IMG/VR virus record: IMGVR_UViG_3300027969_000240
Span: 1-35,724 of that record
Source of the DNA: a virus
Length of the DNA stretch: 35,724 bases
Reading direction: 5' to 3' (one strand)
The position numbers and the translations under genes are program-made. This document shows, one piece after another, positions 21,701 through 29,330 of the stretch (position 1 is the stretch's first letter; each line of letters opens with the position of its first letter). The notes beneath the pieces are model-generated. The model was not told the origin of the DNA and did no database searches. It saw nothing but the letters and a program-made list of their open reading frames with translations.

Positions 21701-23820
21701 GCCATTCCTGGTGGGTTGATGGTTGCCTCTCGATTCATGCTGGTGACAGCTTGAATCTCAGCGTTGCTAATCTGTGCGTTGTACTTTAACTCATATTCGT
21801 ATTTCTTTAGTAGTCCATTCTGAGCCAACTCGTCGCGTCGGAAGTCATCGTCGCGGATCATCTGCTCGCGCTTGAGTTCCAACTCGGCGGCCTTCTTCTG
21901 GATGTCGGCCTCGATGCTCTTCGCCTGGACCTCGGCCAGCACCTCCTCTGGTGTCGGCTTGGGAGGTGGTGCTGGTGGAGGCTGGTAGTCGGCGGGTATG
22001 TCGTTGAAAAACTGGCTGGAGTCCTTGAACCCGCTAAGTTCCACGATCTTGCGCAGGGTACTGGCGTACATCGACGGGCTTACCAGCGGGTTCTGTGGGC
22101 CTAGCTGGGTCAGTGCCTCCTGCTGCTTGGCGCTAATCATCATCAACGCCTGTAGGCGCTCGTTGGTGTCGCCGTTACCCAACCCGATGTTGATGCTCAC
22201 GTCCATGTTGGCGTTCCAGGCGCGGGGATCTATCTCCACGAACTGATCGCGCAGGCGAATCATGCGGGGCTTGTCCTGGTGCGTCACCATCAGGAACAGG
22301 ATGCCTTTGAATAATTTTTTCATGCCCTCGGCCATCATCCGCGCCGTGAGTTCGATACGGCCCTGGGACGCGCTGATGGTGGCGGCCACCGCCGCCTTGG
22401 TGCTGGACTGCAATGCGTCGGCGTTCAGACCCATCGCGGCCTTGCTCATGCCGGTACGGTCTTCTTTGATCTGGTCGATGTAGTCCAGCATGGGGAACGC
22501 GGCCTGCCCGACAAACGGGCTGGAGAACGGCTGCACCATGCCAGGGGCACGCATACGAATGATGGCGCCGGTCTCGTTGTTCAGCACGTCGTCCATGTTG
22601 ACTTGTCCCTCGACCACCGCAGTGCGGGGATGGATGGACTGAGCCAGGGAATCCAGCGTGTTGCGCAGGATTTCGGACTTGATCTCCTGGATGTCGTGGG
22701 TGATGTCGAAAATGGACATCGCCTCGATGGGGCTGGTGTGTGGCTCGGGGTCGCAGGGGAAATCCACGAAAGGGATGTAGGACGCGGGTAGGTTGCGCAC
22801 GACCTTGTAGCCGGAACCCATGCAGCAGATTTTGCGCAACTCGGGAATACCGTCGCCGTCGTAGTCGATTCGCTCATACGCCTCGATGTACAGGACGCGG
22901 CGCTGCATGGGGTTGGCGCTATCGGTCTGCCCGATGGCAGTTGCCAGCGGCTGGCGTGCCAGGTACTCTTCGTTGTCATCCAGGTCGGATGCTGTGACGT
23001 TGTCCAGCACCTCGTCCTCGTCGTAGCCCATCGCCACCAGTTCGGCGACAGTCGCCATCTTCCGGTGCGCAATCAGGCTGCAATCGTCAAATGACCGCGC
23101 ACGACGGTCAATCAGCAACTCCTCGGGCGGCACTGCCATGATCTTGATGCGCCCGTCCTTGGTGACGCGCTTGAGTTGCACGTCGTGCAGCATGGGAGGC
23201 GGTGGAGGAGGCATCATCTGACCCGTCATTGGGTCAATTTGTGGCTGCATGGGTGGCGCGTCAGGATCTGGGTAGCTGACAACAATCTTGACCTCGGCCT
23301 GCTCCTGCATCAGTATTTGCAGGGTCTGGTCATCCAGGCCGCTGAAGTCTGTAATCTCCACCTTCTCGGAATCCTCCCACCAGAACTTCGCAATGCCGCA
23401 CTTGCGGACCAGCGAGTCCTTGAAGATGGCGTAGGTGGTCATGAAACCGTTGTTGTCACGGTTGAATACAAAATTCGCGTAGTCAGTGGCCTGCTTGGCG
23501 TGTTCCACGTCTGCCGGTGTCTCGGGGACGTACTCGACAGTGTTCTCGCTGGAGAAAAACACCCGCATCAGGCTGGGCATCATGGCCGATACGGTGTCGC
23601 GCACCTCCATAGCAACCACCTGGGAACGCCCATCTTCCTCGTTGCCAAAGGGGTCGCCGCGGTAGTAGGCAGTACCCATCGCCCGAATAGGCGAGATGTC
23701 GGAATCAATGTAGCTGACGGCGTCGGTCAGGTCCTGCCCGATGATCGCCTCCAGTTCGGTGTCGTCCATCTGCTCCTGCGCCGCCACGTCGGTGGTAATT
23801 GGCAATTCGTTCATGTTCAT
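21697..23820 (-). CDS. Portal protein (P22-like)
   Basis: 707 aa, in the size range of P22 gp1 (725). Landmarks: AYYRGDPFGNEEDGRSQVVA (about 51-70), FGMPSL-like MMPSLMRVFFSSENTVEYVP, VPPEELLIDRRARSFDDCSL, and a stem/wing region with YERIDYDGDGIPELRKI. The C-terminal about 80 residues form a charged helix resembling the barrel. Twelve copies would form the DNA channel at the capsid vertex. A Pro/Met-rich insert (GQMMPPPPPPMLHD) lies near residue 205. Confidence 0.85.
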   Translation of the reverse strand: MNMNELPITTDVAAQEQMDDTELEAIIGQDLTDAVSYIDSDISPIRAMGTAYYRGDPFGNEEDGRSQVVAMEVRDTVSAMMPSLMRVFFSSENTVEYVPETPADVEHAKQATDYANFVFNRDNNGFMTTYAIFKDSLVRKCGIAKFWWEDSEKVEITDFSGLDDQTLQILMQEQAEVKIVVSYPDPDAPPMQPQIDPMTGQMMPPPPPPMLHDVQLKRVTKDGRIKIMAVPPEELLIDRRARSFDDCSLIAHRKMATVAELVAMGYDEDEVLDNVTASDLDDNEEYLARQPLATAIGQTDSANPMQRRVLYIEAYERIDYDGDGIPELRKICCMGSGYKVVRNLPASYIPFVDFPCDPEPHTSPIEAMSIFDITHDIQEIKSEILRNTLDSLAQSIHPRTAVVEGQVNMDDVLNNETGAIIRMRAPGMVQPFSSPFVGQAAFPMLDYIDQIKEDRTGMSKAAMGLNADALQSSTKAAVAATISASQGRIELTARMMAEGMKKLFKGILFLMVTHQDKPRMIRLRDQFVEIDPRAWNANMDVSINIGLGNGDTNERLQALMMISAKQQEALTQLGPQNPLVSPSMYASTLRKIVELSGFKDSSQFFNDIPADYQPPPAPPPKPTPEEVLAEVQAKSIEADIQKKAAELELKREQMIRDDDFRRDELAQNGLLKKYEYELKYNAQISNAEIQAVTSMNREATINPPGMA

Positions 23821-24353
23821 ACGGGTATCTTTCTAAGTACGACGTACATACTGTCTACCGCCCGAGGCGTGCGCAGCAACTCGTCTAGTCCCAATTCTAG
23901 GGTTTTCCCATACTCGGACAGCTTGTAGTCCAGGTGCGTCACGTCAAACCGGTAATCCTTCCAGCCCAAGTACCAGTGCCAGCCGCAGTAGTACACCCAG
24001 GAATTCTCGTTAAACGCTCTGACGTGCGTCGGGTCCTGCCAGGCGCCTAGACCTAACTCGTAAGGCACGACGATGTGCATTTCGCCGCCATCAGCCAGCA
24101 GATCGCGGCAGTTGGTCATGGCCTTCACCAAGTTGGGGATATGCTCCAAAACGTCAAAGGCAATGATGCGCTCAAAGCCTCCGCGCTTGATGGGCACAAA
24201 CTGATCCTTCCACTTGACTATCCCACCAATGTGTAGGTCGGAGATGTCCACCACCCAATCTGCGCCTACGTCTGGTCGGATGTCCGCGTTGAGGCAGTCA
24301 TCCCTGTAGTCCTTGCCGGACCCCAGGTTAAGAGTTAAACCACTGTTTGGCAT
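23817..24353 (-). CDS. Class I SAM-dependent methyltransferase
   Basis: 178 aa. Motif I LNLGSGKDYRDDCLNAD (8-24) and motif IV-like IAFDVLEHIPNLVKAM (about 64-79) fit small-molecule or sugar methyltransferases (DUF/Methyltransf_11 type), not DNA enzymes. It overlaps the glycosyltransferase gene at 24328 by 26 nt and the portal gene by 4 nt. The pair may build or cap a surface glycan (inference). Confidence 0.7.
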   Translation of the reverse strand: MPNSGLTLNLGSGKDYRDDCLNADIRPDVGADWVVDISDLHIGGIVKWKDQFVPIKRGGFERIIAFDVLEHIPNLVKAMTNCRDLLADGGEMHIVVPYELGLGAWQDPTHVRAFNENSWVYYCGWHWYLGWKDYRFDVTHLDYKLSEYGKTLELGLDELLRTPRAVDSMYVVLRKIPV

Positions 24354-25020
24354 ATTGGGGTCGGTTCTTCATAAGCCAGGGCATTGCCTGGTGGGTTAAT
24401 GCGTTGGCATCTACGCCAACAGTCTGGCTCCCGACGTGGTGGACATAGGACGCGCTCACGAAATTCTTGTACCCGAGTGCCATTAGGTCAGCACACTGCA
24501 CGTCATCTGAGAACCAATTTAGTGGTGGAAATGGGCACTTGGTAAAGGCATCTGCACAGATCCAGGCGAATATGGGCGAGATCACGTCAGACTGCCGGAT
24601 CTTCGACTCTGACGTGAACCGGCACATATCAAACGCCTCACCCTCGGGGTTCCAGCGAATGTTTTGCACCGCACGCGCCCAATCGCAGCGTGACGCCATC
24701 CAACCAGGGTTCAGACCCATGTCGTTGACGATTTCCACGTCATCCAGCAGGACGCGGTAGCTTGACGGGGTCAGGACAATATCGTCATTCGCCACCACGA
24801 CAGAGTCGAAATCCTTCAGTGCGCACTTGATGATATCGTTGTAGTCATCGCCGAAATTTCTTGGTGACCCGATCAGCTTCACGTCGGCGTCGAACCGGTC
24901 CAGGACTGATGCCGGACCGCGCAGATAAACCGGAATCTCGGGGCAGTACTCGCGGATAGACGCCAACATCACCGCGAGATTCTTCCCATGGACGGTGCTG
25001 ATTGCAATGGGTGATATCAC
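24328..25020 (-). CDS. Glycosyltransferase-like (GT-A) protein
   Basis: 230 aa. ISTVHGKNLAVMLASIREYC, RNFGDDYNDIIKCALKD and the DxD-like VVANDDIVLTPSSY (residues about 74-87), with a later WFSDDVQCADLMALGYKNFV, follow the order of GT2 enzymes. The reaction and acceptor cannot be read from sequence. Directly upstream of, and overlapping with, the methyltransferase gene. Confidence 0.6.
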   Translation of the reverse strand: MISPIAISTVHGKNLAVMLASIREYCPEIPVYLRGPASVLDRFDADVKLIGSPRNFGDDYNDIIKCALKDFDSVVVANDDIVLTPSSYRVLLDDVEIVNDMGLNPGWMASRCDWARAVQNIRWNPEGEAFDMCRFTSESKIRQSDVISPIFAWICADAFTKCPFPPLNWFSDDVQCADLMALGYKNFVSASYVHHVGSQTVGVDANALTHQAMPWLMKNRPQYAKQWFNS

Positions 25021-25307
25021 TTGGCCTTGTTCCTCGCGGAGATGGCCTTGGACTTCGCCTTGGCGTCTGCCTTGCTTGACGCGCCCCAGGCATTCAGGCT
25101 CAGCAGCAGCCTGGTCGGTTTCCCGTCCTTCATCTCAGGGCCAGGCATATTCCCCATCCGCGCCAGGAATGACGCCCGACGCGGGTTGTCGCCGGACTTC
25201 ACTGGTGGCTTGATATTCATGCCCTCGGCTTTGGCGCTGGCGCGACCCTTGGCGTTCAAGCCTCCAGTGGCCGACTTACCCTCCTTGCGCGTCCAGGCCG
25301 CTGTCAC
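25017..25307 (-). CDS. DUF6321-like small basic protein
   Basis: 96 aa from a GTG start at 25307 that overlaps the previous TGA. TGGLNAKGRASAKAEGMNIK then GDNPRRASFLARMGNMPGPE and DGKPTRLLLSLNAWGASSKA match what I recall of DUF6321 phage proteins. Strongly basic (Lys/Arg) with little hydrophobic content, so a nucleic-acid-binding or packaged protein is plausible. One of five small genes between terL and the glycan genes. Confidence 0.65.
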   Translation of the reverse strand: MTAAWTRKEGKSATGGLNAKGRASAKAEGMNIKPPVKSGDNPRRASFLARMGNMPGPEMKDGKPTRLLLSLNAWGASSKADAKAKSKAISARNKAK

Positions 25308-25459
25308 TTCTTCACCGGTTTGGCCGTCTTGGCCGCCTTGCGGAAGTCGGCTGCGCTGGGCGCTGCCTTTGTGCCAGGCTTGTTCATCTTCTCGCCGGAG
25401 CCAGCCGCGATCCGTTTCTGCTTGGCGTTGATTGCCGAATAGAGTCCAAATTTTTTCAT
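25304..25459 (-). CDS. 51-aa basic phage protein
   Basis: Starts at ATG 25459, overlapping the preceding gene. MKKFGLYSAINAKQKRIAAG, then SGEKMNKPGTKAAPSAADF. I recall the phrase KRI.AGSGEKM.KPG in many small phage proteins near terminase genes. Very basic, probably disordered. GTGA overlap with the next gene. Confidence 0.6.
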   Translation of the reverse strand: MKKFGLYSAINAKQKRIAAGSGEKMNKPGTKAAPSAADFRKAAKTAKPVKK

Positions 25460-25944
25460 TCTTCTACGCCGCCTTCTAGTTTCGTGTCCACAGGCTCTTC
25501 AGAGTCTGCGCTGCCGTCATTAGGCCCGCCAACCACCCACGCATCGCAAGTCCGACTCGCCGCGCACTTGAAGTCAAAGATCTCGCAGTATCCGAGATCA
25601 GCCAGCGCAATCGTTCCCCAGGGGTCTGCTTCATTTCCAATTCCTTTAGCAATGCACTGCTTGATCGAGTCCTGCACGTTAAACGCCGCGCAGTTACCGC
25701 ATAGACTCTTCTTTGAATCTTCGATGCTCACGTCCCAGGTGTCAGCCTTCTTCTTCCAGTAGGCCGTGTTCGGCAGCGCGGGATTCTCAGGGCCGTAGGC
25801 GGCAGTGGTGATCGCCTTCGCCCGATTCTTCAGATTCAGCACTACGTCTTGGGTAGGCATAGGGCACTTCGCCACCTCCTTCTCGGAGGTCATCATCTGA
25901 TTCATTGCCGCCTGGTACTTAGCGGGTACGTCGCGTGTAGCCAT
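25456..25944 (-). CDS. Cysteine-rich phage protein (CGNCAAF family)
   Basis: 162 aa. The C-terminal half has a cysteine array: LCGNCAAFNV, QCIAKG, LGYCEIFDFKCAASRTCDAW. I recall this as a conserved phage family of unknown role encoded near terL. The cysteines could bind zinc or a cluster. N-terminal half (VLNLKNRAKAITTAAYGPEN) is helical. TAATG coupling to the gene at 25944-26108. Confidence 0.6.
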   Translation of the reverse strand: MATRDVPAKYQAAMNQMMTSEKEVAKCPMPTQDVVLNLKNRAKAITTAAYGPENPALPNTAYWKKKADTWDVSIEDSKKSLCGNCAAFNVQDSIKQCIAKGIGNEADPWGTIALADLGYCEIFDFKCAASRTCDAWVVGGPNDGSADSEEPVDTKLEGGVEE

Positions 25945-26108
25945 TACATCTTCCCCTTCGGCTTGGACTTACCAGCTTCGGACAACGCGATGGCGATTGC
26001 CTGTTTGGGATTCTTCACCACGCGCTTGGTCATGCCCGAGTGCAGCTTGCCCGACTTGTACTCTCCCATCACCTTTGCGATCTTCTTGGCGGCCTTGTCA
26101 ATCTTCAT
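25944..26108 (-). CDS. DUF6496-like small basic protein
   Basis: 54 aa from ATG 26108, chosen for the GAAGGAGCG just upstream; a longer open frame has no SD. KKIAKVMGEYKSGKLHSGMT then VKNPKQAIAIALSEAGKSK matches DUF6496 as I recall it. Lys-rich. Unknown role; likely DNA-associated. Confidence 0.65.
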   Translation of the reverse strand: MKIDKAAKKIAKVMGEYKSGKLHSGMTKRVVKNPKQAIAIALSEAGKSKPKGKM

Positions 26109-26149
26109 GGTTCGCTCCTTCAGAAAATAGGTTGTCGTCTCTCCGACTG

Positions 26150-26285
26150 TCACCGCCTCACCCTTGCGGGGCCGTGAAAACACACGGTTTTATCGCCACG
26201 GTTAGCATAGGCATTCACCAACACGGCTGGGGACTAGTGGGTATTCCTGTGTTAGCAGACCAGTGGCATGTATCTGCTTGGGCAT
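26150..26285 (-). pseudogene. Small conserved phage gene with an apparent +1 frameshift
   Basis: Frame 0 from ATG 26285 (MPKQIHATGLLTQEYPLVPS then RVGE) stops at 26202-26204 (27 aa). One base later in phase, from about 26212, a second frame reads AYANRGDKTVCFHGPARVRR and stops at 26150-26152. Together they match what I recall of a single small family (LTQEYP.VPSRVGEAYANRGDKTVCF). The extra base is near 26213 (GAA T GCC). It is either a sequencing or real insertion, or a +1 shift; no classical +1 motif is present. Its first half lies inside the nested inverted repeat. Confidence 0.5.
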
Positions 26286-26316
26286 CCCTGACTAGCTAAT
26301 CCCCATGCGTGTTGGT
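26217..26316 (-). ncRNA. 100-nt nested inverted repeat, candidate structured RNA or DNA element
   Basis: As minus-strand RNA: ACCAACACG pairs with CGTGTTGGT (outermost 9 bp), TGGGGA with TCCCCA, CTAG with CTAG, GGG with CCC, and AGCAGA with TCTGCT at the apex. That is about 30 pairs in 100 nt, in nested order. It begins 11 nt after the terL stop and contains the ATG of the small frameshifted gene. Could control translation or RNA decay, be a non-coding RNA, or act as DNA (for example in packaging). Confidence 0.5.
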
Positions 26317-26327
26317 ACGCCCCCGCA

Positions 26328-27755
26328 TTATGCAACGCGAGGAAGATTCCTGCGCAGTGGCTTATTCCAGGACACTTTAGCACCGCCAAATGCTCCGATC
26401 ACCGCGTCTGAGGCAAACGTCAGGCAAAAGGCGTCTGCCCTGTCAGGACTCGGGAAACCGCGCTTGCGGATCTCATCCTTACCCTCAATCTGAATCTTTC
26501 CGCTGGAGGTGAACGAATACCGGACGATTGCCAACTCCGACACCAGCGCCTCGTCCTTGGGCATCTTGCAGTCCCGCCCCTCCAGCCAGGCTTTGGCCTT
26601 GTGCCACAACTCGGCCTTTAGATTCCGGTACGTCGCGCCCATCGCTGGACTCTCAGACACGTTGATGCCGCGACAAGGCAGATTCAACTCCCGCAGCCGG
26701 TCAACCACTCCCGCGCCCAGGCCAATGCTGTCCACCAGGATCTCAGTCGGTCGCTCGGACGGTGGCAGGGACTCGTACTCGGAGACCACCGCGCCTGTGA
26801 GTTGCATCAGGTCCAGGTTCTTCCAGGTCTTGATCGGCTCGGTCACGGCGTTACCCTTGCGCTTGCAGAGTGCCGACCGATCACTTCCAAACCGCGCTAC
26901 GTCCAGACCCCAAACCATTGGCGCTGACTGACTCGGCTCAACGTCTCGCTGCTGCGCCATCTCCAGCAACTCCATAGGGATGACGGTATCGTCATCTGAC
27001 CTGGGAAACTCCCCCAGCACGCGAATTCGGTAGGCGTTGCTCTCCTCGCCGTAGCGTGCCGCCATCTCTCCCAGGTACGCCTCAGAGACGCGGGGCGAGT
27101 CGGCGCAACTCACCTTCATCGTCACCCAGTCATCCTTGAGGCGGTTGTGGGTGTCGTAGAAGAAACCAGTGGAGCGCACCGGATTACCCAGCAATAACGT
27201 CACCGCCTTGTGCCCCGACATCGAGCCTGCTGCGGCTTCGAACACCGCCTCGGGGATGCCGCTGGCCTCGTCTGCCACCAGCATGACGTTGTCGCTGTGG
27301 ACGCCTTGGAGTGCTTCGGGCTGCTCTGCTCGGCTTGTCCTGGCCGAGATGAACGCCTCGTTGGGAGCCTCCTTTACCTCGACCCTATCCTGCTTCACGT
27401 CCAACTGGTCGGCCAGCATGGGCGGTAGCTGCTTCACCCACCGCTTCAGTTCCGCGAACAGGGCATCGTAAAGTTGGCTTGACGTTGGCGCTGTAACGAC
27501 AATCTTGACAGGGAACCGCAGGAACAGATACCAGAGCATCGCCCAGGCGCTGGCGGTTGACTTGCCCACGCCGTGGCCGGAGCGTACGCTAATGCGTCGG
27601 TTTCCCTTAGCAATGTGATTCAGAAACTCCACTTGCCAAGTGTCAGGCTCGGTGTTCAGCACCTCCCTGACAAACAGCACTGGGTCGTTTCGGTAGCGCA
27701 ACGCAAACTCGATAAACGGGTTCTCGGGAACTTCCAAATTTTTTTTTGTAACCAT
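26328..27755 (-). CDS. terL: Terminase large subunit
   Basis: 475 aa from ATG 27755; an in-frame TTG lies three codons earlier and no clear SD is seen. ATPase: Walker A SGHGVGKST (59-67), Walker B VMLVADEAS (about 155-165). RNase H-like nuclease: WGLDVARFGSD, VDSIGLGAGVVDRL and FPSPDRADAFCL supply the acidic residues. It is the motor that translocates and cuts DNA at the portal. TerS lies upstream across a 364-nt gap. The start is followed closely by a run of nine A (27747-27739), a possible slippage or error spot. Confidence 0.9.
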   Translation of the reverse strand: MVTKKNLEVPENPFIEFALRYRNDPVLFVREVLNTEPDTWQVEFLNHIAKGNRRISVRSGHGVGKSTASAWAMLWYLFLRFPVKIVVTAPTSSQLYDALFAELKRWVKQLPPMLADQLDVKQDRVEVKEAPNEAFISARTSRAEQPEALQGVHSDNVMLVADEASGIPEAVFEAAAGSMSGHKAVTLLLGNPVRSTGFFYDTHNRLKDDWVTMKVSCADSPRVSEAYLGEMAARYGEESNAYRIRVLGEFPRSDDDTVIPMELLEMAQQRDVEPSQSAPMVWGLDVARFGSDRSALCKRKGNAVTEPIKTWKNLDLMQLTGAVVSEYESLPPSERPTEILVDSIGLGAGVVDRLRELNLPCRGINVSESPAMGATYRNLKAELWHKAKAWLEGRDCKMPKDEALVSELAIVRYSFTSSGKIQIEGKDEIRKRGFPSPDRADAFCLTFASDAVIGAFGGAKVSWNKPLRRNLPRVA

Positions 27756-28119
27756 AGTGCGCAATCAGGTAGGGGGTAGGGGGTCAGGCAAGGTGCGGGT
27801 CAGGGGGAATGCGGGTTCGTGGAATCGGTAGGTGTTTAGGTACTGCCACAACCGCCCCGCCGCCAGCGGCCCACGGGGGGGTCGGCCACCGGCCAGGTTA
27901 GTTCGTGCAGCGAACAAACGATCTGCAGCCTGTGGATAACTCAGCACGCTGCGCGTCCCCTCTGACGCTGCGCTATGGTGCGCGTAAGCCTATGATTCCA
28001 TTGAGTATTTCGCTGCGCGTCTGCACTTAGTGCGAGCAAACTACTTAACACAGTGTCCATTATGTGAATGAAAACAGGGTAGTTATGCCTGTTTCTGCTT
28101 AATATTTGAGCAAATGCAC
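27756..28119. other. 364-bp terS-terL spacer, candidate origin/packaging region
   Basis: No convincing gene. It holds a G-rich tract (27771-27810), a GC-rich segment, an AT-rich segment (about 28030-28120) and one of three perfect DnaA boxes; the other two lie at its right border inside terS. Two open frames (27765-27947 with GTG; 27941-28123 with ATGA coupling to terS) have atypical composition and no recognisable domain. In many phages the pac or cos site lies near terS. Confidence 0.45.
27931..27939 (-). promoter_or_regulatory. Perfect DnaA box 1 (TTATCCACA)
   Basis: Exact match to the high-affinity DnaA consensus on the minus strand; same orientation as boxes 2 and 3. Confidence 0.6.
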
Positions 28120-28123
28120 TCAT
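27941..28123 (-). CDS. Doubtful 60-codon ORF coupled to terS
   Basis: ATG 28123 overlaps the terS stop (ATGA), which argues for a gene. The product (MSAFAQILSRNRHNYPVFIH onward) has no recognised motif and has an odd, Arg/Gln-rich end. No SD is visible. It could be an accident inside the origin-like region. Confidence 0.25.
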   Translation of the reverse strand: MSAFAQILSRNRHNYPVFIHIMDTVLSSLLALSADAQRNTQWNHRLTRTIAQRQRGRAAC

Positions 28124-28566
28124 TCTGTGGATAACTTTGGCATCTGGTCTGTGGATAACTGCTCAACCACCTCGACGTGGCGTAGCGCCTCCATGCGTAA
28201 ACCCTGGATGGAAATGTTCACCGACTGCGCTTTGTCAGTGCCGTAGGTCTTCCTGTCCCAGCGTTCCGCCAGCCACTGGCGCGTTTTGATCTGGTAGCCA
28301 GGCTTGCCCTGGTTAGCGTCATCGACGCTGTCCGCAATGGTCACCAACTCGCAAGCGAATTTGTCTGCCGCGAGTGTGCGCGCGCGCGTTATTTTAGCGC
28401 CATGATCGTTTTCATCTATCCATCTGTCGAGCGCACGCTTACTGACACCCATCCCGATGCAGATGTCTGAGATAGATTTACCCTCCTCAAACATCAGAAA
28501 GATCATCTCCTCATCGAGTTCGTTGAGCAATGCCACATCACGGTGGACCTTTGGATTACCAGGCAT
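28120..28566 (-). CDS. terS: Terminase small subunit
   Basis: 148 aa from ATG 28566 (MPGNPKVHRDV), preceded by TTGGAGGGTC; the open frame extends 20 codons upstream without support. N-terminal HTH: ISDICIGMGVSKRALDRWID (about 32-51). Then ITRARTLAADKFACELVTIA and KTRQWLAERWDRKTYG, typical of TerS oligomerisation regions. It recognises viral DNA for packaging. Its C terminus carries a duplicated LST encoded by DnaA boxes. Confidence 0.75.
   Translation of the reverse strand: MPGNPKVHRDVALLNELDEEMIFLMFEEGKSISDICIGMGVSKRALDRWIDENDHGAKITRARTLAADKFACELVTIADSVDDANQGKPGYQIKTRQWLAERWDRKTYGTDKAQSVNISIQGLRMEALRHVEVVEQLSTDQMPKLSTE
28126..28134 (-). promoter_or_regulatory. Perfect DnaA box 2 (TTATCCACA)
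   Basis: Lies within the last codons of terS, in frame as Leu-Ser-Thr. 24 bp from box 3 and same orientation. Confidence 0.6.
28150..28158 (-). promoter_or_regulatory. Perfect DnaA box 3 (TTATCCACA)
   Basis: Also an in-frame Leu-Ser-Thr in terS (EQLSTDQ). The shared TTA leucine codon and identical 9-mer suggest selection on DNA. Confidence 0.6.
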
Positions 28567-28629
28567 CAGATGACCCTCCAAGCGTTTTTTGTTACCGCAA
28601 GCACCCTGCGTACCAACTCGTCCCACAAA

Positions 28630-29277
28630 TCACGTCCTGCGCTCATCTCGTGCCCTTTCTGCTGCTTGTGTGTCGAATAACTTGCCGCCCTTGAATGGTT
28701 TGCTGATGTCGATGTCGTTCGGCATCTCCTCAAACCCGCTGCTACCTTGCGGCGTCACGGGAACCATTTTCGCCCCAGGGATCAACGCTTTGATCTCGCG
28801 TACCTGAGTCAGCGTCGGACCCGTCATCACCAACTCAATCTCCGCGAGTGTCCAGATCGATCTCGCGCCTGGCTCTTTGCGGAACTGCTCGTACCAGGTC
28901 GCCATCTGTTTATCCCTCACTATCACCATCAGGCTCCCGTCGGCCATCCGGTGTTCCATGCAATCGATTTTAGGCATCTGCTCAATGCCTGCCTCAGTCG
29001 CCCACCTGGTGAGCGCCTTGTAGGCCGCGATCATTCCCCTGATAGATTTCTCCAACCGCTCCTCGTCACGCGCCTGGCTGGCTTCCCAGATTCGCTCCCG
29101 CTGCGCGTTGACCTTTCTCCGGAACTCGGCATCCACCAGGTCAATCACTCTGTCTATCCCATAAACCCGTTCATGCTCCATCTTCGCCAGTTCCATCTCC
29201 ACCATCAGCGAATGCTGAAATACCTTAAACGGGTCCGAGGGGAACTCATCCCGATCAGTAAGTTTCTTCGACGCCAT
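28630..29277 (-). CDS. Hypothetical protein upstream of terS
   Basis: 215 aa from ATG 29277 with GAGGAG 7-8 nt upstream. Charged helical N-terminal half (FRRKVNAQRERIWEASQARD; RLEKSIRGMIAAYKALTRWA), then MIVRDKQMATWYEQFRKEPG and a more globular end. No domain recognised. It is the first gene after the iteron-bearing control region, so it is likely part of the late or packaging transcript. Confidence 0.6.
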   Translation of the reverse strand: MASKKLTDRDEFPSDPFKVFQHSLMVEMELAKMEHERVYGIDRVIDLVDAEFRRKVNAQRERIWEASQARDEERLEKSIRGMIAAYKALTRWATEAGIEQMPKIDCMEHRMADGSLMVIVRDKQMATWYEQFRKEPGARSIWTLAEIELVMTGPTLTQVREIKALIPGAKMVPVTPQGSSGFEEMPNDIDISKPFKGGKLFDTQAAERARDERRT

Positions 29278-29330
29278 CCTCAACTCCTCATCTAGTCAAC
29301 TTCACAATACCAACTTTCCGAGGTAGTCAA

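Noticed and set aside
22581-23072. 163-codon frame inside the portal gene on the same strand
   Set aside because: Trp/Arg/Ser/Thr-rich composition typical of a GC-biased shadow frame, with no recognised motif, unlike the methyltransferase overlap.
23176-23928. 250-codon frame opposite the portal gene
   Set aside because: Antisense shadow of the portal coding sequence without start context.
27765-27947. 60-codon frame with GTG start in the terS-terL spacer
   Set aside because: Pro/Arg-rich, no SD, no motif, and it overlaps the origin-like region; treated as non-coding.
28747-29295. 182-codon plus-strand frame opposite the 215-aa gene
   Set aside because: Arg/His/Pro/Leu-rich, no SD, and the minus-strand gene has a good SD and coupling.
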